In this document: one piece after another, positions 10,281 through 18,374 of the stretch
Layout: every line of letters begins with the position of its first letter
Numbering within the stretch: the first letter of the stretch is position 1
Assembly (NCBI RefSeq): GCF_008087625.1
Contig: NZ_CP042997.1
Coordinates: 8,308,001-8,372,000 of the forward strand
Source of the DNA: Aquisphaera giovannonii
Lineage (GTDB): Bacteria > Planctomycetota > Planctomycetia > Isosphaerales > Isosphaeraceae
Direction of reading: 5' to 3'
Length of the DNA stretch: 64,000 nucleotides
Program-made: the position numbers and the translations under genes
The notes under the pieces: generated by a model
The model's input: the letters and a program-made list of their open reading frames with translations, nothing else
Database searches by the model: none
What the model was told of the DNA's origin: nothing

Positions 10281-11786
10281 ATGGCGTCGAGGCGAGCGCA
10301 AGGTTTGTTCGTGCTCCTGCTCCTGCTCGCGTCGGCGACGGGCGTCGCGGCGGCGGGCGAGGTGGGCGACTTCTACAACATCATCGCCCCCGACGGGGCG
10401 GATCCGTGGGTGTACCGGCACGCCGACGGCTGGTATTACGCGACGCACTCGACCGGCGACGGCGTGGTGATCCGCAGGTCGCGCACGATCTCCGGCCTGG
10501 GCGGGGCCGAGTCCCGCGTCGCCTGGCGGCCGAGGCGCGGGACGCCCTACAGCCGGGACGTCTGGGCGCCCGAGATCCACTTCCTGCGCGGCAAGTGGTA
10601 CATCTACGTCGCGGCCGACGACGGCGAGAATGCCCACCACCGGATGGTGGTGCTGGAGAACCCCTCCGCCGACCCGTTCCGGGGCGAGTTCACCCTCAGG
10701 GGCAAGCTCGCGGACGGTTCCACCGACCGCTGGGCCATCGACGCCTCCATCCTGAGGCTGGGGGCCGGGGACGCGGAGCGGCTCTACTTCCTCTGGTCGG
10801 GCTGGGACGGGGACGTGAACGTCGATCAGCGGCTCTACATCGCGCCGATGAGCGACCCGACGACGATCTCCGGGCCGAGGGTCGAGCTGTCCCGGCCGAC
10901 GCTCGACTGGGAGAAGGCCGCGGGGCCGCCGGCGATCAACGAGGGGCCGGTGGCGATCGTCCGCGAGGGCCGCGTCTGCCTGATCTACTCGGCGGCGGGG
11001 AGTTGGAGCGACCATTACTGCCTGGGCCTGCTGACGCTCAAGCCTGGCGCCGACCCGCTGGACCCGGGGGCGTGGACGAAGTCGCCTCGGCCCGTCTTCG
11101 AGGGGACGCGGGACGTCGTCTCCCCGGGACATTGCTGCTTCACGACCTCGGCCGACGGCAAGGAGGACTGGATGGTCTTCCACGCGGCGAAGCGGCCCGG
11201 CTCGGGCTGGTCGCGGTCGATCCGGGCGCAGCCGTTCCGATGGGGGGCCGACGGCCTGCCCGACTTCGGCCGGCCGGCCTCCCCCGACCGGCCCATCCCG
11301 CTCCCCTCCGGCGAGCCCCGCCGGCTCCGCCTGGAGGCCGAGGCCGCACGGCCGGCGGGCGGCGCCCACGCCGAGCCCGAGGCGGCCTGCTCCGGCGGCG
11401 CCCGGGTCGTCGGCCTCCGCGGGGAGGGCGGCCGGCTGACGTTCGAAGCGACGGTGGCGCAGGCCGGGTCCTACGTCGCCGCGGTCCGCTACCGGCTCCC
11501 CGCGCCGGCCCGCCGGTCCGCCCGGCATCGCGTCCTGGTGGACGGCCGCCCCGCGGGCCTGCTCGTCTACCCCGACTCCGGCGGCTCGCGATGGTCCGCC
11601 GCCTTCGCCCGCCTGCCGCTGCGGGCCGGCACGAACCGCGTCTCGCTCGCGGCGGGGGAGCGCGAGGTCGAGGTGGATTGCCTCGACGTGGTCCTCGACC
11701 CCGAGCCGGCCGCGGCCGATCAGCCGAACGCCCAGAACCCGGGCGTGATCAACTCGGCGAGGTTGCCGTCGGGGTCGCGGAAATAG
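10281..11786 (+). CDS. GH43-type glycoside hydrolase with C-terminal carbohydrate-binding domain
   Basis: Secreted five-bladed beta-propeller hydrolase, probably on arabinose- or xylose-containing glycans. A signal peptide covers about residues 1-23. GH43 signatures are DPWVYRHADGWYY (base Asp) near residue 36, RDVWAPEIHF, WAIDASIL (second Asp) and NEGPVAI (acid Glu). Residues about 350-480 look like a CBM6/CBM35-type beta-sandwich (RLRLEAEAARPAGGA, then DCLDVVLDPE). ATG at 10281 has GAGGG six bases upstream; ATG at 10275 is too close. The last 22 codons read over the convergent VOC gene, and family similarity seems to end at DVVLDPE, so the true tail is an unusual overlap of 67 bases. Confidence 0.8.
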   Translation: MASRRAQGLFVLLLLLASATGVAAAGEVGDFYNIIAPDGADPWVYRHADGWYYATHSTGDGVVIRRSRTISGLGGAESRVAWRPRRGTPYSRDVWAPEIHFLRGKWYIYVAADDGENAHHRMVVLENPSADPFRGEFTLRGKLADGSTDRWAIDASILRLGAGDAERLYFLWSGWDGDVNVDQRLYIAPMSDPTTISGPRVELSRPTLDWEKAAGPPAINEGPVAIVREGRVCLIYSAAGSWSDHYCLGLLTLKPGADPLDPGAWTKSPRPVFEGTRDVVSPGHCCFTTSADGKEDWMVFHAAKRPGSGWSRSIRAQPFRWGADGLPDFGRPASPDRPIPLPSGEPRRLRLEAEAARPAGGAHAEPEAACSGGARVVGLRGEGGRLTFEATVAQAGSYVAAVRYRLPAPARRSARHRVLVDGRPAGLLVYPDSGGSRWSAAFARLPLRAGTNRVSLAAGEREVEVDCLDVVLDPEPAAADQPNAQNPGVINSARLPSGSRK

Positions 11787-12130
11787 ACGCTGGTCACGCC
11801 CCTCGCCCATTCCACCACGCTTTCCACCGGGACGCCGTGGGACTCGAAGTGTCGCTTCCAGTCCTCGACCTCCTCGGCGGCGATCGAGAAGGCGAAGTGC
11901 CCCTGACCCGACCCGCCGTGCGGCGGGATGACGCCGCCGGGTACCGCGAACGGCTCGCCCGTGGCGCCCTCGGGGAACAGCAGCAGCACGTCCTTATCCG
12001 CCACGTTGAGGGCGACCAGCCGGTCGCTCTCCAGCAGCGTGCCGAAGCCGAAGAGCCTGCGGTAGAAGTCCGCCGCCCGCTTCACGTCCGAGACATAGAG
12101 CGCGGTCTCGACGATGCCGCCGACCTTCAT
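11720..12130 (-). CDS. VOC (glyoxalase/bleomycin-resistance) family protein
   Basis: Small 136-residue vicinal-oxygen-chelate fold protein with two beta-alpha-beta-beta-beta modules: GIVETALYVSDVKRAADFYRRLFGF at the start and HFAFSIAAEEVEDWKRHFESHGV in the second half, ending in VYFRDPDGNLAEL. Metal-ligand positions (His in GHFAF, Glu in NLAEL) are present. Substrate unknown. Its start overlaps the end of the DUF1398 gene by four bases (ATGA), so it is the last gene of a marR-DUF1398-VOC operon. The 3' end overlaps the convergent GH43 gene. Confidence 0.85.
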   Translation of the reverse strand: MKVGGIVETALYVSDVKRAADFYRRLFGFGTLLESDRLVALNVADKDVLLLFPEGATGEPFAVPGGVIPPHGGSGQGHFAFSIAAEEVEDWKRHFESHGVPVESVVEWARGVTSVYFRDPDGNLAELITPGFWAFG

Positions 12131-12543
12131 GGATTGCCCCCCCGCAGATCGGCCGGCGGCGGGAACGGCTCGACGTGGAAGTCCCCGCAGCGGCCGAAGT
12201 AGATGGCCTTACGCCCGTTCAGGTAGACGCTGTAGGCGGCCGCCCCCGCGGCCATGATCCGGCGCAGGAACTCGGGATACCCGATCTCGCGCCGCTGGAT
12301 CGACGCGATCGCGCCCTTCACGCCCTCCGCCGAGAACTCGGCGGCGACGGCGGGCGCCCGCGGCAGCGGGATCTCCTCGGTATGGGCGCCGCCGTCGGGG
12401 CCGTAGTGGCGCATCTGGAGGAGGGCCAGGTCGGCGTCGTATCGCTCCACGCCGTCCGCGATCATCCGCTCGATGGTCTCCGGGAAGGTCATCGCCCCCG
12501 CGAGGGCACGCGCCAGGCAATCGTTCAAGACCGACGGATTCAT
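12127..12543 (-). CDS. DUF1398 family protein
   Basis: 138-residue protein resembling DUF1398: an N-terminal helical half (ARALAGAMTFPETIERMIADGVERYDADL) and a C-terminal half ending in AYSVYLNGRKAIYFGRCGD, the usual Y-x-V-x-x-x-x-x-x-x-YFG block. No signal peptide. Biochemical role unknown; family members are small soluble proteins often next to regulators. ATG at 12543 lies 8 bases after the MarR stop; the end overlaps the VOC start by four bases. Confidence 0.75.
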   Translation of the reverse strand: MNPSVLNDCLARALAGAMTFPETIERMIADGVERYDADLALLQMRHYGPDGGAHTEEIPLPRAPAVAAEFSAEGVKGAIASIQRREIGYPEFLRRIMAAGAAAYSVYLNGRKAIYFGRCGDFHVEPFPPPADLRGGNP

Positions 12544-12551
12544 AGCGCCTC

Positions 12552-13010
12552 TCAGTCCAGGGCCACGCCGCGCCAACCGTTTCGCTCCAGGATCTCCCGG
12601 GCCGTCGCCACGAGCTTCGCCCGGTCCTCCCCGCTCAGGCCGCCGAAGAAGGCCTCGTTGTTGCGGTCCGCCTCGCGGGCCAGGATGGGCACGAGCGCCC
12701 TGCCGGCCTCGGACAGTCGGAGCCGGACGGCCCGCCTGTCGGCCGGGTCGGCGTCCCGGACGATCAGCCCCTTCTGCGCGAGCCTCTCCATCATCCGGGA
12801 GAGCGCCCCGTTGTCCACGCCGACCGTCGCGGCCAGTTCGTTCAGCGAGACGCCCTCCCCGTCGTACAGGCAGCGGAGCACCACCCACTGAGGGACGCTC
12901 ACCCCGTGCCCCTCCAGCCGGGCCGCGAACCCGCGGCTCACGAGGTTGGAGAGGCACCTCAGCCAGTACCCGGCATGATCTTCGAGCCGGCTGGGCCGCT
13001 TCTTGCTCAT
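12552..13010 (-). CDS. MarR-family transcriptional regulator
   Basis: 152-residue winged-helix repressor. Recognition helix region SLNELAATVGVDNGALSRMMERLAQKGLI and wing DPADRRAVRLRLSEAGRAL are clear MarR features; the flanking helices form the dimer interface. It heads an operon with the DUF1398 and VOC genes. ATG at 13010 was chosen because a consensus promoter places the transcript start at or within one or two bases of this codon and no Shine-Dalgarno sequence precedes it, suggesting a leaderless mRNA. Two CAAT/ATTG palindromes at the promoter are likely its own operators, hence autoregulation. Ligand unknown. Confidence 0.9.
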   Translation of the reverse strand: MSKKRPSRLEDHAGYWLRCLSNLVSRGFAARLEGHGVSVPQWVVLRCLYDGEGVSLNELAATVGVDNGALSRMMERLAQKGLIVRDADPADRRAVRLRLSEAGRALVPILAREADRNNEAFFGGLSGEDRAKLVATAREILERNGWRGVALD

Positions 13011-13016
13011 CACGGC

Positions 13017-13062
13017 AATATAGATGCCCAGGCAATCATTGTCAAGGCAACCAATCGATTGG
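13017..13062 (-). promoter_or_regulatory. sigma-70 promoter and palindromic operators of the marR operon
   Basis: Read on the minus strand: -35 TTGACA (13045-13040), 17-base spacer, -10 TATATT (13022-13017). The expected start point falls at about 13010-13011, the ATG itself. The palindrome CAATCATTG (13033-13041) overlaps the -35 box, and CCAATCGATTGG (13051-13062), a perfect 12-base palindrome, lies just upstream. These are well placed for MarR binding. Confidence 0.75.
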
Positions 13063-13093
13063 CCCGGCCGCCGGGAGGCGTCCGGCGTCGGGC

Positions 13094-14035
13094 TCATTCC
13101 GGAGCCCTGACGACGGTGGTGGCGGACGAGGGGTCGATCCGCGTCAGGCGGTCATACTCCGCGTCCGAGAGGCGGGCGGAGGCGGAGACGAACCGGATCT
13201 CGCGGTCCTCGAGTACGTCGCCCCTGCCGCTCGCCGGGGTGACGATCCGGCGGAAGCGGGCCGACTCGGCGACGGGTGGGGCACCCTCGGGCCGGACGGT
13301 GCCCCTCGAATCGACGAGATAGCGATCGGAGCCGGGCCCGTTCCTGACCGGGATCGTGACGACGGCGTGGCGGACGATCAGGTCGCGATCGAGGACGAGC
13401 GTCACGCGGCTGTCGTCGTGGCCCAGCAGCCTCATCCGGCCCTTGACGGTCCGCATGCCGTACTCCTCCGCCTCGGAGTCGATCGACGTGATCCAGCGGG
13501 CAAACCCGTGGCCGCAGCCCCACCGGATCCGGTGCGCCTCCCAGCGGAGCGAGCCCGCATCCGAGGACGGGCCGTCGATGTGCAGGGTCTTCGTCTCGGG
13601 GCTCCAGACGCGTTCGATGCCGCCGGCCGAGCTCCATCGGCATCCGCGGTTCGGGAGGCTCGAGTAGGCCGGGTGCTTCATCGGCTCGAGGTCGTCCAGC
13701 CGTTCGATCGTGACGGCCGGCTCGCGGACGACCAGGCGTTGCCGCAGGCGGTGCGGCTGGTCGTAGTCCTCCGGGAACGTCTCGGCAATCGGGGTGGATT
13801 GCACCCTGTGGGCGAGGCGGGCATGGAAGCGCCGGGCCGCGTCCTGCATCCTCGGGCTGATCCGCTCCACCCAGCGCTCTTCCACCTCGATCGCCCGTCC
13901 GTCGAATGCGGAGTCCCGATCCCGTAGCTCGCGGAGGAGGCCCGCCGGCCCCTCGGCCCGGGCCGGCCCAGGCGGCGCGGCCGCGGGGAGGCAGGCCAGG
14001 ATGGCAAGGACCGGGATGGTGCGACTCGCGACCAT
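13094..14035 (-). CDS. secreted protein of unknown function
   Basis: 313 residues with a signal peptide (MVASRTIPVLAILACLPAAAP, cut near residue 27). I do not recognise a catalytic family. The mature protein has alternating charged/beta-rich stretches, with cysteines only in RGCRW and WGCGHG, and a segment about how a value is set from a regression-like lipoprotein layout (VERIWSPETKTLHIDG is not diagnostic). ATG at 14035 follows GAGAGGTG. It is separate from the marR operon, whose promoter lies in the 83-base gap downstream of it. Likely lineage-specific. Confidence 0.65.
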   Translation of the reverse strand: MVASRTIPVLAILACLPAAAPPGPARAEGPAGLLRELRDRDSAFDGRAIEVEERWVERISPRMQDAARRFHARLAHRVQSTPIAETFPEDYDQPHRLRQRLVVREPAVTIERLDDLEPMKHPAYSSLPNRGCRWSSAGGIERVWSPETKTLHIDGPSSDAGSLRWEAHRIRWGCGHGFARWITSIDSEAEEYGMRTVKGRMRLLGHDDSRVTLVLDRDLIVRHAVVTIPVRNGPGSDRYLVDSRGTVRPEGAPPVAESARFRRIVTPASGRGDVLEDREIRFVSASARLSDAEYDRLTRIDPSSATTVVRAPE

Positions 14036-14581
14036 GTTTTCACCTCTCCGGTTCGGGCCGGCGCGGGACGGGCACCCCATCCTATCCGATCCGGTCCACG
14101 TCGACGCCCGAGATCCGCGGCCGGCTCGACGATGAGCCTTCGCTTCGGGGGGACGAATCGTCGGTTGATGATGGAAACGCGGCCCCGGCGGACCGCGGCC
14201 ACAGACGCCGCGGCGCCCCGACCATGCGAAGGCCTCCTCGGATGGGTCGACGGTTGCGGTCGATGGTCCTGGTCAGCGAAGCGCAGCTTTTCCCCGGCTC
14301 GCGCGGCTCGGCGAGGAGCCCGGCCCCGAACTTGAGGTTGTCGCCGGCCCCGGAACCTATCCCCCCGCGACACCCCGCCCGGACGTCGGCGTCGGTCGTC
14401 GCCGTGCGCCGCGTCACCGGGCGACAGGAGCCGAGGCGAGGGCCTCGGGGCTCGTCGGCTCGGGCCGCGGAAGGATTTATGGCTCATCCGGCTGAAGCGC
14501 GCGGCGGCCGGGCCGGTGTCACGTCCGATGCCAGGCCCTCGGGCCGCGGCGATCCCGCGGCATCGCCTCCGGCTCTGCCGC
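14036..14581. other. intergenic region, no gene seen
   Basis: 546 bases of high G+C without a supported gene. Overlapping open frames on both strands disagree and none shows a domain. It precedes the tandem repeat and ABC-transporter remnant, so it may be decayed coding sequence. Confidence 0.3.
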
Positions 14582-14880
14582 GGCCACCCGGACATCCGGC
14601 TGATTCCCCGGAGCGACGGCCGCCGATCCTCCTCGGGTGGCTGTGGCGGAAGCGCAGCGACGCCACGGGATCGCCGCGGACGGCGAGAGCGGCGAGGGCT
14701 CGACCGGAGGCCGCGGCGATCCCGTGGCCACCCGGACATCCGGCTGATTCCCCGGAGCGACGGCCGCCGATCCTCCTCGGGTGGCTGTGGCGGAAGCGCA
14801 GCGACGCCACGGGATCGCCGCGGACGGCGAGAGCGGCGAGGGCTCGACCGGAGGCCGCGGCGATCCCGTGGCCACCCGGC
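14582..14880 (+). repeat. 144-bp tandem repeat, two copies plus start of a third
   Basis: The segment beginning CCACCCGGACATCCGGCTGA at 14584 recurs at 14728, and its first bases again at 14872, giving an exact 144-base period (48 codons). The two copies look identical by eye. The array abuts the truncated ABC ATPase remnant. Confidence 0.85.
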
Positions 14881-15350
14881 GGTCGACGAGGACCCGGCGC
14901 CCTTGCCGCTGGGACGGGCGCGGGGCGAGGTGGAGTTCGACCGGGTGGGCTTCGGCTACAGGGAGGGCCGGCCGGTGGTCTGGGATGTTCGCCTGCATAT
15001 CGAGCCCGGCACGAGGGTGGCGCTGGTCGGCCCGACGGGGTGCGGCAAGAGCACGCTCGTGAACCTCCTGCTGCGGTCCGGCCGTCCTGCTGCTCGACGA
15101 CGGCACGAGCGCCTTCGATGCCGAGACCGAGGCCCGCATCCAGGCGGCCCTGGAGGACGCGATCCCAGGCCGGACGCGGCTCATCGTCAGCCACAAGATG
15201 TCGTCCGTCCGCTCGGCCGGCGTCGTCCTCGTCCTGGACGCCGGGCGGGTCGTCGAGTGGGGCACGCACGAGGAACGGCTCGACCTGGGCGGGCTCTACG
15301 CCCGGCCGTTCCAGGCCCAGGCCGGCGGCGTCGCGATCGGCCTCGCCTGA
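14881..15350 (+). pseudogene. remnant of an ABC exporter ATP-binding domain
   Basis: Two fragments of an MsbA-type nucleotide-binding domain in different frames. The first (to about 15080) has the pre-Walker region GEVEFDRVGFGYREGRPV and Walker A GPTGCGKST. The second, from 15084 in another frame, resumes at a Walker-B-like VLLLDDGTSAFD, includes the H-loop IVSHKM and ends at a TGA at 15348. The whole segment between, including the Q loop and LSGGQ signature, is missing, as is the transmembrane domain. This is a deletion plus frameshift, so it cannot work as a transporter. Walker B also has DDGTS where DEATS is usual. Confidence 0.85.
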
Positions 15351-15430
15351 GGATCCTTGCTCGTCCCCGGCCGGCGACCGTAGACTCCGATGTCGGCCCG
15401 AGCCTTGGTCCAAGTCAACGGGGGCGAAGC

Positions 15431-17716
15431 ATGCGGACGCCTTGGGGTCTCGGCGTGTCCCTAATCTTCGTGGCCTGCGCCGGTGCGGCGGCCGACGATT
15501 CGCCCAAGAATCTCGGCTTCGAAGAGGGGAGCGTGGGCCAGGCTCCGCCCGGGTGGGTGGTGACGACGGCCGCCTATCGGGCCGACCTCGTCGAGGGCGG
15601 GGCGAAGGAAGGGAAGCGCTGCGTGCGGTTCCACCCCGCCCAGGCCGCCGAGGAGCCCGGGGTCGGGATCCTGCTCCAGCCCGTGGACGCGAGGTCGTTC
15701 CGCGGCAAGGCCGTCCGCCTCCGCGCGGCGCTGCGGGTCGAGGAGGCGGCGGGAGGGGACGGCCGAGCCCAGCTCTGGATGCGCGTGGACCGGCCCGGGG
15801 AGAAGCCCGGCTTCTTCGACAACATGAGCGACCGGCCCGTCCGCGCCCGGGACTGGACGACGGCCGAGATCCGCGGCGACGTGGCCGGGGACGCGGAGAT
15901 GATTTACGTCGGCCTCCTCGCCTTCGGCGGGGCGGCCGTCCGGATGGACGACGTACGGCTGGACGTCGCGGGCGACGCCGAGCCGATCCGCGCCGGGGGG
16001 CCCCGCCCGCTCACCCCGCGCGGGCTCGACAACCTGGTCGCGTTCACGCGCCTGCTCGGGCTGGTCCGCCACTTCCATCCGAGCGACGAGGCCGCGGCCG
16101 CCGACTGGGAGCGGCTCGCCGTGGCCGGCGTCCTGGAGGTCGAGCCGGCGAAGGACACGGACGAGCTCTGCCGGAAGCTCCGCGCCGTCTTCGCCCCGGT
16201 CGCCCCCACGGCGCGGATTTACCTCACGGGCCAGGCCCCGCCGCCGGTACCCGAGGCCCTGACGAATCCCCCGGCGGGCGGGCGGGTCGTCGCGTGGATC
16301 CACCGGGGCTACGGGGCGAAGCCCTTCCCCGCGGGACTGCTCGGCAACGTCTACTCCAGCCGGCGCGGGAGCCATACGCTCGTCGACGGCAAGTTGCCGC
16401 CGGGGGCGCAGGACCCGGCCGACGCGTTCCCGGCGGACCTCGGCGCTGGGGTGTCCTGCCTCGTGCCGATTGCCCTGTATGCGGACGAGTCGGGCACGCG
16501 GCCGGCGGTGCCGAAGGGTGAAGCCCCGAAGCCGGTTGCCGGCCGCCTCACGGGCGACGACCGCGCCACGAGGCTGGCGGACGTGATCCTGATCTGGAAC
16601 ATCCTCGAGCATTTCTACCCCTACTTCGACGTCGCCCGCGCCGACTGGCCCGCGACCCTCCGCCTCGCCCTCGAATCGGCCGCAACCGACAAGGATGGCC
16701 TCGCATTCCTGGCCACCCTCCGACGGATGGTCGCCTCCCTCCGCGACGGCCACGGGAACGTCGTCTTCGGCGAGCAGCCGCCCGCGGGCCCGCTGCCGAT
16801 CCGCTGGGACTGGGTCGAGGGCAAGCTCGTCGTGACCGAGGTCGCCCCGGAGGCGGGAGGGCCCGACGTCCGCCGCGGCGACGTGGTCCGCGCCATCGAC
16901 GGCCGACCGGCGGCGGAGGTCGTCGAGGACGCCGAGCGGCTGATCTCGGCCGCGACGCCGCAATGGGCGAGGTGGAACGCGCTGCGGGCGATCGCCAACG
17001 GGCCGCCGGGCTCCAGGACGACGCTGGGCCTGGAGCGGGCGGACGGCACCTTCCACCGGGCCTCGCTGATCCATGCCGAGCCGGGCATGCCCCCCTCCGA
17101 GTCCCGGCCGCCGAAGGTCGCCGAGGTCCGCCCGGGGATCTTCTACGTGGACCTCGACCGCGTCTCCGACGCCGACTTCCGCGAGGCGTTGCCGAGGCTC
17201 GAGAAGGCGAGCGGGATCGTCTTCGACTTCCGCGGCTATCCGTCCCGCATCTCGCCGGACACCTTCTTCCCGCACCTGGTCGACCATCCGGTCGCGAGCC
17301 CGCAGTGGCACATCCCGACGATCCTCAAGCCCGGGCGGGGCGGCATGACCTTCGACCGCGGCGGGGAATGGTCGCTGCGGCCCGCGGCCCCGTTCCTGAA
17401 GGCGCGGCGGGCCTTCCTCATCGACGGCCGAGCGATCAGCTACGCGGAGTCGTGCCTGGGGATCGTCGAGCACGAGCACCTCGGCGAGCTGGTCGGCGGC
17501 CCGACCGCGGGGACGAATGGGAACATCAACGTGATCGACCTCCCCGGCGGGTACAAGGTCGTCTTCACGGGGATGAAGGTGCTGAAGCACGACGGCTCGC
17601 GGCACCACGGCGTCGGCATCAGGCCGACCGTGCCGGTCTCGCGGACGATCCGGGGCGTCGCCGAGGGCAAGGACGAGGCGCTGGAGAAAGCGATTGGGAT
17701 CGTCGGCCGGCCGTGA
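15431..17716 (+). CDS. secreted S41 (C-terminal processing) peptidase-like protein
   Basis: 761 residues with a signal peptide to about residue 21. Residues about 28-180 form a beta-rich, carbohydrate-binding-like region; a middle helical region (about 190-330) precedes a short PDZ-like segment (WDWVEGKLVVTEVAPEAGGPDVRRGDVV at about 455-485) and the S41 core (IFYVDLDRVSDADFREAL to the end). The nucleophile block is GRAISYAES. The following GGPTAGTNGN lacks the Lys of the classical CtpA Ser-Lys dyad, as in a subset of S41 relatives, so the catalytic base is unclear. ATG at 15431 is the first Met with a signal peptide. Upstream is the ABC remnant; the downstream gene is convergent. Confidence 0.8.
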   Translation: MRTPWGLGVSLIFVACAGAAADDSPKNLGFEEGSVGQAPPGWVVTTAAYRADLVEGGAKEGKRCVRFHPAQAAEEPGVGILLQPVDARSFRGKAVRLRAALRVEEAAGGDGRAQLWMRVDRPGEKPGFFDNMSDRPVRARDWTTAEIRGDVAGDAEMIYVGLLAFGGAAVRMDDVRLDVAGDAEPIRAGGPRPLTPRGLDNLVAFTRLLGLVRHFHPSDEAAAADWERLAVAGVLEVEPAKDTDELCRKLRAVFAPVAPTARIYLTGQAPPPVPEALTNPPAGGRVVAWIHRGYGAKPFPAGLLGNVYSSRRGSHTLVDGKLPPGAQDPADAFPADLGAGVSCLVPIALYADESGTRPAVPKGEAPKPVAGRLTGDDRATRLADVILIWNILEHFYPYFDVARADWPATLRLALESAATDKDGLAFLATLRRMVASLRDGHGNVVFGEQPPAGPLPIRWDWVEGKLVVTEVAPEAGGPDVRRGDVVRAIDGRPAAEVVEDAERLISAATPQWARWNALRAIANGPPGSRTTLGLERADGTFHRASLIHAEPGMPPSESRPPKVAEVRPGIFYVDLDRVSDADFREALPRLEKASGIVFDFRGYPSRISPDTFFPHLVDHPVASPQWHIPTILKPGRGGMTFDRGGEWSLRPAAPFLKARRAFLIDGRAISYAESCLGIVEHEHLGELVGGPTAGTNGNINVIDLPGGYKVVFTGMKVLKHDGSRHHGVGIRPTVPVSRTIRGVAEGKDEALEKAIGIVGRP

Positions 17717-17735
17717 TCGGACGTCCTCGGCGGCA

Positions 17736-18362
17736 TCATGCCGGGCGTACGTTCGAGGCGCAGCCTGCCGCCGAATCGGCCCTGCCGCGGTCGAGCTGAA
17801 GGGCTACGCCGGCCACGCGTCGGCCCAGGTGACGTGCCGTGGCGAGGTCGGACTCCGGCGGCGCGAGGCTCGGGCCCTGGTCGACATTCGACTGTGCGCC
17901 GGCGCCGAGCCAGAAGCCTAGCCGGTTGAGCTCGTCGGCGGACCCGGTCGAGGAGTTGTTCGCCGGGGGCAGGCCCAGGTTCACCCAGTGCATGCCGTGC
18001 TGGGCCGCGAACAGGGCGATCTGGATCAGGGTGGACAGCTTGTCGCCGGCCAGGGCCCCCGAGTTGGTGAACCCGGCGGCCACCTTGTCCCGCCAGGCGA
18101 AGCCCCGGGCGGACATGACCTGCGAGCTCGCCTCCTGGAAGGCCTTGAACGCGGCGGAGGCGCCGGCCATGTAGGTCGGGGCGCCGAAGATGATGGCCGA
18201 CGCGGCGTCCAGGTCGTCCCATCGCGTGCCGGCCTCCTCGACGCTCAGCAGCAGGGCTTCGGCGCACTCGGCCTCCTCGACGCCGGCACGGACGGCCTCG
18301 GCCACCCGCCGAGTATGGCCGCGGCCGCTGTGGTACACGATGGCGACGCGAATTCGAGACAC
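17736..18362 (-). CDS. flavodoxin-like NAD(P)H-dependent oxidoreductase
   Basis: 208-residue flavodoxin-fold protein related to WrbA/NADPH:FMN reductases. The FMN phosphate loop is YHSGRGHTRRVAEAV at the N-terminus, and the FMN ring loop is FGAPTYMAGASAAFKAF near residue 60; the motif GFTNSGALAGDK follows. Likely reduces quinones or other small electron acceptors. It starts 12 bases after the ECF41-type sigma gene, so the two are in one operon; ECF41 sigma genes typically neighbour oxidoreductases, which supports a regulatory link. The C-terminal 30 residues have no clear counterpart in the fold. Confidence 0.8.
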   Translation of the reverse strand: MSRIRVAIVYHSGRGHTRRVAEAVRAGVEEAECAEALLLSVEEAGTRWDDLDAASAIIFGAPTYMAGASAAFKAFQEASSQVMSARGFAWRDKVAAGFTNSGALAGDKLSTLIQIALFAAQHGMHWVNLGLPPANNSSTGSADELNRLGFWLGAGAQSNVDQGPSLAPPESDLATARHLGRRVAGVALQLDRGRADSAAGCASNVRPA

Positions 18363-18374
18363 TCCTTCACCTCC

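Noticed and set aside
10218-11810. 530-codon minus-strand frame over the GH43 gene
   Set aside because: Shadow frame: Arg/Pro/Gly/Asp-rich, no domain; GH43 motifs are on the plus strand.
15461-17608. 715-codon minus-strand frame over the S41 gene
   Set aside because: Shadow; no motif, extreme Arg/Asp/Gly composition.
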